Of a DNA stretch of 64,000 nt, positions 22,627-32,779 are shown piece by piece; position 1 is the stretch's first letter, and every line of letters begins with the position of its first letter. Below the pieces are notes generated by a model that saw only the letters and a program-made list of their open reading frames with translations, had not been told where the DNA came from and made no database searches. The position numbers and the translations under genes are program-made. The stretch is from positions 1 to 64,000 of the forward strand of contig JAJOZX010008830.1 in the NCBI GenBank assembly GCA_023014485.1. The letters run 5' to 3'. This stretch comes from Bathynomus jamesi. Lineage: Eukaryota; Arthropoda; Malacostraca; Isopoda; Cirolanidae.

Positions 22627-22828
22627 TAATAAATTATATTTATCATACAATAATTTCTTACGTAGAATTCCGAATTTCGAATAAAGTCAAGAAACAATTT
22701 GTTTTTTAAAAAATTAGAAATTAATGATTAGGTTTTCCTTTTAAAAGATCCATTTTGGATCAAGTAAAGTTTATTAGTCACCAAAAACAGTAAAATATCC
22801 GGAATAAAAACAAAATATTACCAGTTAG

Positions 22829-22906
22829 CACAGTAGAATGGACTGATAACGCGGGGTTAAGTTCCGCGAAAGACCGCGATATTGCAGTCCGCGTTGTCTA
22901 CTGTTA
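22829..22906. mobile_element. Small pogo-like MITE candidate
   Basis: CAGTAGA...TCTACTG inverted ends enclose a GC-rich core (taacgcggggttaagttccg). The ends resemble pogo/Tigger termini. TA flanks are not clear, so this is tentative. Confidence 0.4.
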
Positions 22907-22929
22907 AAGATCTTATGAAAAAAAATAAC

Positions 22930-23412
22930 TTAAGACAAGCGGTAGCTCGCTATCGCCCTCCGGGCAGGTAGCAGTATATGTCACAGTATATGTAGCAGTA
23001 TATGTCACAGCTAGCTGTATATGTATATTGTATATACAACTTGTGTATTTACTATTAAGCTATTCTGAACATAGAAATAAATGCGCTTTGCTCTGTTTTA
23101 ACTTTTTACTCTAGCCCGTTAAGAGTTTCTTTGCTTGATACAATGGGTTCGGATGTGAAGCTTAAGATTTTCATGGCTGCGTTCTTTTCTTTTCGTTTTC
23201 GAAGTACTTGCATTCACTTGTAATAGACATTAAATAGCTCGTGCTCGGCCGCGGAGTGACCAAGGCCCGGGAAACTTGACAGAGCACATCGGCAGCTCAT
23301 GGGCTATCAGTTGGTGGTGGTTGCAGAATTTTCCGATGTGCCGTTTAGGCTGTGCACGGTTCCGAAGAAAGCGGACAGACACACAGACACATTTTAGCTC
23401 AATAGTATATAG
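22930..23412 (+). repeat. Interspersed repeat shared with 44577-44870 and 51987-52459
   Basis: Positions 23040-23200 match the reverse complement of 44680-44830 (including gttcttttcttttcg, caatgggttcggatgtgaag, cttaagattttcatggctgc). It begins with a GC-rich hairpin (cgccctccgggc) and ends with gacagacacacagacacatt, then aatagtatatagg. It is non-coding. Confidence 0.7.
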
Positions 23413-23479
23413 GATTCCGAAGACCCCAAAACTATAAGACTTTTAATTAAAATATTAGAGAAATATTATAGTGTATTAT

Positions 23480-23662
23480 CAGGGCCTATCAGAGGGGTGC
23501 TAGGAGGGCCATTTGGCCTGGGCCTCAAGCTTAAGTGGGGCCTCAAATTTAGAACTTTCAGGTTTGAATATAATGTTTGCAGTGAAAGTAATAATTGGGT
23601 TTAGCTATGAGCCTCAAAAGCTGGAAGTGGGCCGGGCCTCTCTGGATCTCTGAGAGGGCCTG
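23480..23662. mobile_element. hAT MITE, 183 bp
   Basis: Ends CAGGGCCTATCAGAG and CTCTGAGAGGGCCTG are inverted and flanked by a perfect 8-bp duplication TGTATTAT (23472-23479 and 23663-23670). It has no coding capacity. Confidence 0.9.
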
Positions 23663-23770
23663 TGTATTATATTGACTTTTAAATAAAAATTTTAAGAAAT
23701 TAGATTTGTTATTATATATATATATATATATATGATGAATAAAACCACGAAGGAAAGGAAACACAAAATG

Positions 23771-23810
23771 GTGCTCAAGCGCTTTCGTCTAATGACATCC
23801 TCAGGAACAC
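23771..23810 (-). ncRNA. Hammerhead-ribozyme-like motif, left flank
   Basis: This is the reverse complement of 26931-26970, carried in the inverted left flank. See that entry for the fold. Confidence 0.5.
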
Positions 23811-23902
23811 TGAAGTATATAAAAAGGTTAAGCCTATATATAGGTTACAGAAAGAAAAAAAGAAAAAATAAATAACATACATACACACACACACACATAT
23901 AT

Positions 23903-23933
<31 letters not shown>

Positions 23934-23960
23934 TATATATATACATATCTATATATACAA

Positions 23961-23993
<33 letters not shown>

Positions 23994-24179
23994 CAATAAA
24001 CAGAGAAGTAAAATAATAAAAAATTAAAAATTAAAACCTTAAAGGATTACCAATGAGGCGTACAGATTGTAAGGAAAAATATCGATTTTTAGCACAAGAT
24101 CAAATGGATTATAAAAATACAAATTATACTGGGACTCTGCCGGGTTTTAACACAATGCTGCCTATGGTCCCTGCTTCCG

Positions 24180-26369
24180 ATTCGCCTCAGACAAATTGAC
24201 GACCATCCGTTCAACAACTTCAGCAGATTAATTTTAAAGAAACATATTGAAGTCACCAGACAAAATGAGTGGTCCGCCTTCAAAAATTTAAACATCGCCA
24301 AACATAATTTTGTAACCGTTATTCCCCAACCGTGGATCCAACCTTTGTTTGATGAAATTTACAACGAGTTGCGTCGGAGAACTACTTCACTTCGTAACAT
24401 TTTGGATCGGAAAATTAAAAGTCTCATTCGAGATAGTCAGTGGAGTAAAAAAGCAAGCTCAAAGTGTGTTTTGAACCTTTCTTCGAAAACATTAGTGACG
24501 ATGCAAAAAGTGCCCTTGGATATGGTATGTCCTTTTTTATGTTAAAAAACCTTCGGCTTTACAAATTTGTTATAGTCTCGCGTGTTTTGAAAAACAGTGT
24601 AATCTCCCTCAGTATTTGTTTAACATAGTTAAAGGCCTCGTTTATAGTGCGGCGAATGGTAATTACGAAGATAACTTTCCTAAACGTTTTCGCAATAGCC
24701 TCTCACAATTAAAAAAAGATGGGGAGCTCCATATTACTAAAGCAGACAAGGCTAACACCATAGTTATTATGGACAAAGTGGACTACATCGGAAAGATGAA
24801 CGAGCTTCTCCAGGACCCCGCCACATACACCAAACTTAGGAAGAACCGCAGGATGACGTCATCAAATCATTTAATAGTGGCTTGAAACGCCTTCTCAAAG
24901 ATCATAAGAACTTAATTCCGCTTTTCATGTCCACTTCACCTGCTCTGCCCTACCTTTACGGTCTTATTAAAACCCACAAACCTGGTAACCCTATGCGCCC
25001 TATTATTAGCTCGGTGGGCTCTATTACTTATAAACTCTCCAAATGGCTTGTCAAAGTCTTGTCCCCCATTCTCGGAACTATCTCTGATTCACATGTAAAA
25101 AATTCCATGGATCTTACGGAAAAATTGAATAATGTACGTACTGAAACTAACGATAAATTGATTAGTTTTGATGTTTGTTCATTGTTTACAAAAGTGCCGA
25201 TTGACGATATGCTTGACTTTCTCTCCCAAGAATTACATAAGTATGACCTGCCACTACCTTCACACATTGTTTTGGAACTCATTAAGCTTTGCATCAAAGA
25301 CTGTAAATTCACTTTCAATAACGAGTATTATCAACAAGTTTTTGGGATGGCTATGGGCAACCCCTTATCGCCCCTCCTCTCCAATATTTATATGGAGTTT
25401 TTCGAAATTACCTATATTCCGAGAATCCTGGGGGTTGGCATCCCTTGGTTGCGGTACGTCGACGATATTTTGTGTATCTGGCCCATGAATCGTGACCTGG
25501 ATAGCTTCCTCCTTCAGTTAAATGATCAAGTCCCCTCCATTAAGTTTACTTTAGAAGGTGAGCAAGACAATTCAATCCCATTTTTGGATGTGCGTGTACA
25601 TAGGGAAAGCCCAGGTTTTAAGTTTAGTATCTATCGGAAAACGACAAACAATTTGTCCTACGTACACTTTTACTCGGGACATGATACCCCCATTAAGAAG
25701 GCCATATTTTCATCAATGTTTCTCCGCGCCTTAGGATCGCCAGTCCGGAATACATCGATGCCGAATTGGAAAAAATCAACGGTATTGGAAGTGATTTGTG
25801 TTATCCATCTGCGTTTATGGAATCTTGTCTCAACAAGGCAAAACGAACTTTCTATCGTGTCAATATTAACACTCGTACTTTGTCAAAAATATTTTAGTAC
25901 TTCCATTTTTCCGGGCTTTTTAGGCATTGCTAATGTACTTAAACTTTTGGATATTAATGTATTTTCATATAACAATATTGTGAAAAATATCAGTAAAAAA
26001 TAGCCCTACCAATAATTCAGGCATTATCTATAAAATTGGTTGTAAACAATGTGATTCCTTTTACATAGGTCAGACGGGAAAGGATTTGCACACACGTATA
26101 AAACAGCATCAATATTCCGTTAGAACAGGACAGTTGTCCAGTGCCCTTTTGTCCATTTGTCAGAGTTAGCCCACTGTATTGATTGGAATAATGCTTCAGT
26201 TTTATTCCATTCAAGCAACATTGTTAATAGAAATATTCTTGAGTCTGCCATTATCCAACTTTCAAATAACTTCAACATAAGCAAAGGTCTTTTTCAACTC
26301 GATCCTGTTATGTTGAATTCCTTTAAAGCCGATTTAGATAAGAAGTGTAAAACATTAAATCTTTGGTAA
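24180..26369 (+). pseudogene. Penelope-like RT and GIY-YIG endonuclease, frameshifted
   Basis: An N-terminal region (24345-24885, broken frames) is followed by an intact RT block at 24882-25740. It shows GLIKTHKPG (residues 28-36 from the 24882 methionine), SFDVCSLFTKVP (95-106), GMAMGNPLSPLLSN (155-168), the catalytic YVDD (192-195) and IPFLDVRVHR. After about 25740 the frame shifts, and the linker is partly misread up to a stop at 26003. The endonuclease (GIIYKIGCKQCDSFYIGQTG) is encoded from about 26029 but broken near 26150; it is intact in the copy at 58376-58960. This RT and endonuclease pair is diagnostic of Penelope elements. They prime on nicked chromosomal DNA. Confidence 0.88.
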
Positions 26370-26769
26370 ACTTGTCTTCTACTTTATTAACTTTTAATTT
26401 GCATTTTATTTTTTTATATATATCGAAACCTGACCATAGGCAGCAATGTGTTAAAACCCGGACAGAGTTCTAGTATAAATTTGTATTTTTATAATCCATT
26501 TGATCTTGTGCTAAAATCGATTAACTTTTAATTTGCATTTTATTTTTTATTTTTTTTTTTTAATTTTTTTTTTTATAATATATCGAAACCTGACCATAGG
26601 CAGCATTGTGTTAAAACCCGGCAGAGTCCCAGTATAAATTTGTATTTTTATAATCCATTTGATCTTGTGCTAAAAATCGATATTTTTCCTTACAATCTGT
26701 ACGCCTCATTGGTAATCCTTTAAGGTTTTAATTTTTTATTTTTTATTATTTTTACTTCTCTGTTTATTG

Positions 26770-26802
<33 letters not shown>

Positions 26803-26822
26803 TTGTATTATAGATATGTATG

Positions 26823-26859
<37 letters not shown>

Positions 26860-26930
26860 ATGTATGTTATTTATTTTTCTTTTTTTCTTTCTGTAACCTA
26901 TATATAGGCTTAACCTTTTTATATACTTCA

Positions 26931-26970
26931 GTGTTCCTGAGGATGTCATTAGACGAAAGCGCTTGAGCAC
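26931..26970 (+). ncRNA. Hammerhead-ribozyme-like motif in the Penelope 3' flank
   Basis: GTGTTC (26931-26936) can pair with GAGCAC (26965-26970) as stem I, five Watson-Crick pairs and one G-U. Between them are the core CTGAGGA (fits CUGANGA), a short hairpin GTC-ATTA-GAC, the core GAAA, and AGC/GCT as a minimal stem III, with predicted cleavage after 26964. One extra U at the base of stem II departs from the consensus. Hammerheads with very short stem III are known in Penelope elements. Activity is unproven. Confidence 0.55.
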
Positions 26971-27043
26971 CATTTTGTGTTTCCTTTCCTTCGTGGTTTT
27001 ATTCATCATAAATATTTTTCACGTGTTACCTTCGTGAAATAAT

Positions 27044-27047
<4 letters not shown>

Positions 27048-27092
<45 letters not shown>
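27048..27092. repeat. (TA)n microsatellite
   Basis: A run of about 22 TA units. The stretch 27093-27467 holds no recognised gene. Confidence 0.9.
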
Positions 27093-27094
<2 letters not shown>

Positions 27095-27475
27095 TAAAAT
27101 TCAGTAATAAACATATAATGAACCTATAAATGCAAATAATTGTTAATAGTCAATGTTATAAAATAACATTGATCATTAACAGCTCCGGGGCACGCCGTGT
27201 AAGCTGCTAGGTACCAACGCTGCTCTCGGCTAGCATCTACCCGCTGTTGCTGGATGCCTGGTTCGAATTTTGCCTGTTTAGCTTAAGAACACCGTGTTTA
27301 TTCGCGTCTTTGGCCGCGTAATCAAACATAATGTCCTATATTTTTATGAAAAGCCGCGTTATCTGCGTATTCTACTAATTTTTTTTACCCTACAGGCGTT
27401 TAACCTTGTTTTTAGGTGAATCTTTATCCGAAACTGTAGTGTACATATAATAATTTAATACATATAGATACATAA

Positions 27476-28014
27476 TAGTGATGGATCGAATAAACCGCAA
27501 CCGCAACCGCACTACAACCGCACAAAAATTCACAACCGCAACGTAACCGCAACCGCCGTTCCATAAGTGCGGTTGCGGTTGTAAAAGCTTAGTTAATTTT
27601 AATTTTAGGTTAATTAGAAATATTTCTTTTTTTAAAAAGAAAATGATGGGTCTCCTTATGCGTGCTTAAACGTGACGTCATACGGCTGCCGTAGTAAAAT
27701 TGGTTTAAACTGCGCTCTAAGTTATTACTCTGTGAGCTCCATGAAGTAACATTTATTTTTATTTAATTTTCTTCAAACTAAAATCGCCTTTAGTGCAATA
27801 GTCAGTAAAGCTTATTCCTGCTCGACGGACCTCTCGGGTTCGTGTAACTTGGTCAATGGCTAAATCGCACTATAGTGGCTAAATCCAGTTAATAATTACG
27901 CATTTTTCCTAGTATATGATAACCGCAACCGCAACCGCGGTTGGAAAAAATTCGACAACCGCAAACACAACCGCAACCGCGGTTGTGAAAAACCGACCAC
28001 TCGATCCATCACTA
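27476..28014. mobile_element. hAT MITE, 539 bp, with AACCGC word arrays
   Basis: Termini TAGTGATGGATCGA and TCGATCCATCACTA are exact inverted repeats, flanked by the 8-bp duplication ATACATAA (27468-27475 and 28015-28022). Tandem AACCGC/GCGGTT words fill the first and last 100 bases. The middle is AT-rich and non-coding. Confidence 0.92.
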
Positions 28015-28022
28015 ATACATAA

Positions 28023-28463
28023 TAAAAAAAAGGTAAAAATTGTTATCTTGATGAGTGATTGATAGATTTGTGATAAGTTTGCGCGCGGTTTCACATTCTT
28101 CTTCATTTACTGGGTTTTGTTTTACTGTGTGAAAATAATTGATATCCTTGAGTCACCAGAATCAACTGGGGTACCCTTTGAGCCCACAAAACTGTTAAGT
28201 TTTCGATGCTAGAACGTTGTTTAAAAACGCTGAATTTATGTTACTTGAAAATTTAACTTTGGCGTATTTAAATTAGGCCTATATAAGTATTTCTGGTAAA
28301 TGACTTAAAAATGTTTCGCTTAACTTCATTTAACTTAGCTTAAAGAATATATATAAATGTTAGTCATCATAAACTTGCGTTTTCGTCCTCAAATATGCTT
28401 ACTTATATTGTTATCCTTCTTCTACTCTCCCTCCTCTCTCCCACCTATGAACTGAATAACACA

Positions 28464-28505
<42 letters not shown>

Positions 28506-28770
28506 GTTCAGCTGTTGTATTTTTTGCTCTCGTTTTATTGTTTTAGTCAATGTTGAAACAAGAAATGTAAACAAATGTTTTTCAATAAATCTATAGTTAT
28601 TATTATGGAAATAAAACAACCAGTTGTTTCCTGCTTTTCACTCGTAAACAAATACAAAAAATCTTTACCTATTAAAATATATTAATTGTTGTTACGCAAC
28701 ACGTATTTCATTTGTATTTTATTAATACTCTATTACATGTACGCAAATGGATACATACATACATACATAC
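28023..28770. other. No gene seen; (CA)n and (CATA)n microsatellites
   Basis: (CA)n lies at 28461-28504 and (CATA)n at 28752-28778. No coding signal is present. Confidence 0.55.
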
Positions 28771-28784
28771 ATACATATAGTACC

Positions 28785-28929
28785 TACACGCGCATCTCTC
28801 TACCAGAGGGATGGTGTCCACCTCAATAACAAGGGTAAAGGTGTGCTAGGTTCGCTGCTCGACCGGCACCTATACAGAATGGTGAGGTCGAGCCCGGGGA
28901 GAGATGACGGGCCCCCACCCGGGAGATGA
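28785..28929 (+). pseudogene. SGNH-esterase C-terminal fragment of CR1/L2 element
   Basis: The translation includes SLYQRDGVHLNNKGKGVLGS. DGVHLN matches the last conserved block of SGNH/GDSL esterases, with catalytic D and H. CR1/L2 elements often carry such a domain upstream of the endonuclease. Only the end of the domain is left. It passes out of frame into the endonuclease reading frame at 28904. Confidence 0.6.
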
Positions 28930-30028
28930 TGTTGAGCCGGTGGCGGACGTACTTTCAACTGAAGGGTGCATCCAGGTACAGGTGGGTGACCCTCCTTCCA
29001 CGTTTGGAGGGGGCTCAGGTTCCTGCGGAAGTTGCCCCCTCGTTGGTGAGGGGCTCTTCAACTCCCGACAGCCCTGGCTGTTCGGGAAACGGGTCGTGCT
29101 AGGGGGCGGTCAGAATAGGGAAGGCTCCCTCCGTGCAATGCTTTTTAATGCTAGGTCGATTAGGAATAAGTTTTGCGAGCTACGGGCGCTCTTAGCATCA
29201 GAATACCAGGATATCGTTGCTATCACCGAGTCCTGGATTCATACTGATCGTAGGGACTACGTTGGGGAGTTCGAAATTCAGGGGTATAGAATGTTTCGCA
29301 AAGACCGCACTCGTGGGGAGTGGGGTCGGGTACTAATATACGTCAGGGACACGTTGAGTCTGGTTGACTGCCAGTTCCGGTTTGAACGGGAGCTGCTTGG
29401 CGTCGATCTGACCGTGGGAGGGACGAACTATAGGTTAATCTTGGTGTACAGACCTCCGCATCTCCTCCTCGAGGAGGATACAGCCCTGTACACCGAACTC
29501 CGTAGCCTGCTAGGGGATAGGGTGTGTGTAGTTCTAGGAGACTTCAACTGTCGCGGCATAAAGTGGGAAGACAGGACTGCTGATGCTGAAGGGAGGAGGC
29601 TAGTTGACTTTGCTGATGAGAACTTCCTCACTCAGTGGGTCAATGAGCCTACACGAGGCGAAAGCGTTCTAGACTTAGTATTCACGACCGAAGACAACCT
29701 CGTCACTGGCCTCACCGTTGACGTATCGTTGGGCGGGAGTGATCACGGTCTGATTAGGTTCCGTGTGTGCGTCCCTCGGGTGAAGCGTAGTAACTCGAGA
29801 GGCAGTAAGCTCGATCTACGGCGGGCGGACTTTGTTAGCCTCCGGGATAGCGTAGGTGAGATGGGGTTAGAGGTCGGCGGCGATGTGAGGGAGTGTGGAG
29901 TGCATTCCGAGACGAGTTTAGGGTGCTGCAGTCTGCTGCCATACCCTCAAAACCAGTCACCCCTGCTTCAACGCAGCCTAAGTGGTTCAGTCGTGACATC
30001 GCTTCGGCTATCCGAAATAGGAAAGTAG
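28904..30028 (+). pseudogene. APE-type endonuclease of CR1/L2 element
   Basis: 374 residues follow the methionine at 28904. The endonuclease motifs are in order: LFNARSIRNK (N at residue 82), ITESW (E at 109), VLGDFNCRG (D and N at 213 and 215) and GGSDHGLI (D and H at 280 and 281). All key residues are present, so the domain looks intact. It would nick target DNA to prime reverse transcription. The frame slips near 29890, and the linker to RT continues in another frame to 30186. Confidence 0.88.
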
Positions 30029-30902
30029 CGTATAGGAGGGCGAAGGCCAATCGTTCCCATGAGAACACTGAAGCGTATGTCCGCCTGTGTAGGGAAGTGA
30101 AGGCGAAGGTTAGGCTAGCGAGACGTAACGAAGAACTACGGGTGGCAAGCCTCTGCAAGGGGAACCCTAAGGAGTTCTTCAGTTAAGTTAATAGTAGAAA
30201 GCCCATTAGAAGCATTAGAAGCGGCGTTCTGCAGACCTCCGACGCGGACATTGCTAATGTGCTTAATGAGTACTTTGCAGGAGTGTTCACCAGGGAGGAC
30301 ACCCGCGTCATCCCCGAGCCAGGCGTCAGGCACGAAGGTGCTGGCCTGATAGTGTTCGATGTACCGCGACAGTCGTTGCCGATAGAATAGACAAACTGAG
30401 CGCGTTTAAGGCTCCTGGGTCAGACCAGTTTCTCCCCAGAGTGTTGCGGGAGGTGCGTGACCAGTTTGCTCCCCACCTGGCTACAGTCTTCAACAAATCG
30501 TTGGAGACGGGCCAGGTGCCTGGTGACTGGAGGGAAGCCAACGTGACCCCTATCTTTAAGAAAGGGGATCACGAAAGTCCAGGGAACTATCGTCCCTTTA
30601 GTCTCATTTCAGTTGTAGGTAAATTATTAGAGGGGATAATAGCGGATAGTATCGTTGACCATTTGGATTCCTACAAGCTGCTTGGGGACTCCAAACATGG
30701 GTTTAGACGGCATAGGTCGTGTCTCACAAACTTGCTCGAGTTTTTCTACGTCATGTTGGGCGAGTATGATAAGAGTAGGACGATTGATATACTTTATCTC
30801 GACTTTGAGAAAGCCTTTGATAAGGTACCTCACCGCCGGCTAATGGCGAAAGTCCGCGCGCTGGGTATCGGTGGGGAAGTAGGTAGGTGGTGTAGTGAAT
30901 AG
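29893..30902 (+). pseudogene. CR1/L2 linker and N-terminal half of RT
   Basis: The linker (PKWFSRDIASAIRNRKVAYRR) spans 29893-30186. Another frame (NVLNEYFAGVFTRED) follows to about 30389, then the RT proper from 30441. The RT shows TGQVPGDWREANVTPIFKKG, NYRPFSLISVVGKLLE, KHGFRRHRSCLTNLL and YLDFEKAFDKVPHR, where DFEKAFD carries the first catalytic aspartate. The sequence is interrupted at 30890 by the LTR element. The FADD box should lie in the right half. Confidence 0.85.
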
Positions 30903-31438
30903 GCTTTATTATTTTACTTTCTTCTCATTATTTATTTACGCTTCTTCCTACTTTACTATCTATTCTCTATCGGCTCTTTCTTTCATTTATCACTTTGTTT
31001 CTCTACACTCTTTTTGCCGTATCGTATAAATATCATGGTAGCGCGCCTAGACCTGACTCTGAAAACCGTTATAATGCAAAGGGGGAAGGGGGAGGTATAT
31101 TAATACTCTTTATTAACACTTATTACGTTTTATTAATTTCGAAAATGGTTTAGTTAATTAGGGGTATGCGAGTATGAAATTTCTATATAATAATTTAGGT
31201 CGGAGAGGGACACTCACTACATTAATTTTACGTTACATTTCGTCAACCTATCGTGTAACGCGTTGCCTCAAGACTGAGTCTTTTTGTGGGTTCCGCTCTG
31301 TCGGCCTCTCTTCAAGATTGCCAACTGTACCCATTTTAAACAATTTAAATCTAACAACCATACTTTATCGTAATCATCACAATTTTTAGTAAATTTATAT
31401 TAAACATTAATTAATATTCTTAACTTGGCATTACTACA
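30891..31438 (-). repeat. LTR of the non-coding element, left
   Basis: 548 bp, TGTAGTGAATAGG...TTACTACA. It matches 35357-35907 closely at both ends, but a central block of about 110 bp (31207-31320) is very different from its partner (35676-35785). The purine-rich CAAGGGGGTGATGCGAG (minus strand) next to it makes this the 3' LTR. Confidence 0.88.
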
Positions 31439-31456
31439 CTCGCATCACCCCCTTGA
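31439..31456 (-). promoter_or_regulatory. Polypurine tract of the non-coding LTR element
   Basis: The minus strand reads CAAGGGGGTGATGCGAG directly before the LTR. It fixes the orientation. Confidence 0.65.
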
Positions 31457-32534
31457 AAATAAGTTTTTCCATTAGGAAAACTTATTAATATCGTTTAACA
31501 ATGTCAATAAATTTATTCAACAAACTTATATATTTTGCAATTTTTTTATTTTTTTATTTTTTTTTAACAAATTCAACGTTTAGAAATAGACAAGAAATAA
31601 TAGAATGACAATTCCCATACATATATTGTATCATATTATAAAAACCGAAAACTTTATAATTTTCACATTTGCATAAAATAACATTTCACTCTAATAATTA
31701 AATTACAACCTGTAACTAATCTATACATGCCAAAAAAATAACGGAAAATTTTCTTACAGTGGCCACACAAATCTCAAGTTCACAATCTATTCCCGCGATT
31801 TCTCATCAACGATCGCTTTACATTTGAAACAATTATTTGTATAGTTATACAGTTACTATCAGGGCAACATAGAAAAAAATAAGAAAAAGTTTACATAAAA
31901 TACTGACCAAGAGCGCACATACTACTTCACGAAAACACAACAAATATGGGCAATAATCGCACCCTTTTCACTTATAATTTCATTACACAATAATCAGTAC
32001 TTAATTTGCTGGACGTTGTTTCGATGACACTCCGCACGCTGACAACGGATTTCAATTTTCAATCGCAGCTCTCCTGCTCACTTCGCTAGAATGCAAGGGA
32101 TTGCATCAATCAATATGCAACAGGGCAGCACGCTATAATGGTTCCGCTCTCTCTCCAATGGCGAAAAAAAAAACAAGAGACGTCCAATTCTAAAAGGATC
32201 AGGGGGGGGAGATATCTGAAAGCGGGACCACGCGCTGGAATTGGACGGAATTTGCAATTCTAGAAGTCGATGAAGAAACTCGCCTTGTCTCATCTCCACT
32301 TTTGTCGGTGAACGCTGCTCTTCCTACGTCCAGCTGAAAGACTCTTCTACTGGCAACAATCAAACGATGACTCCGCCGTAGGCCGTTTCCCAACGAACCT
32401 ACTGTATGTCTGTATGGACAGTACAGTCGTAGGCACCCGTTCAAGCTCTCGTGGCTTGTCTACCGCGCGCTGTGACACATATTTAGCGAAGCATTCGAGA
32501 AACGTGACCAGCTACTGCCCGAAAAATACCAGTA

Positions 32535-32715
32535 GACCATCTTCGATCGAAACTTTCGTGTGCCAAGACCCTGCACACGTAAATTTCTCTTCTCTTCCGA
32601 AACTGTCCTGCGCCAAGTCCATGCGCATTCGGTTCCTCTCTTCTCTCTCTTCTCTTCCGAAACCATCCTGCGCCAAGTCCCTGCGCAGTCTGGGTTTCTC
32701 TTCTCTCTCTCATTG
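32535..32715. repeat. Three tandem units of about 60 bp
   Basis: Each unit holds a tcttccgaaac / cctgcgccaagtcc / tgcgca core followed by CT-rich sequence. The first unit (tgtgccaagaccctgcacac) is more diverged. Short frames through it on both strands are products of the repeat. Confidence 0.75.
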
Positions 32716-32779
32716 GTGATCGATCACCTATCCGGTCGACTAAACTCCTTTGATGGAACTCGGATTCAACTTGGTTGAC

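Larger units (their letters stand above)
23733..27011 (+). mobile_element. Penelope-like retroelement with inverted flanks
   Basis: A plus-strand RT plus GIY-YIG gene (24180-26369) is flanked by about 430-bp inverted repeats: 23733-24165 is the reverse complement of about 26590-27011. Inverted terminal copies are usual in Penelope elements. Part of the 3' region is also duplicated directly (26405-26520 against 26580-26690). (CA)n, (TA)n and (CATA)n runs lie in both arms. Several frameshifts make the copy defective. Confidence 0.88.
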
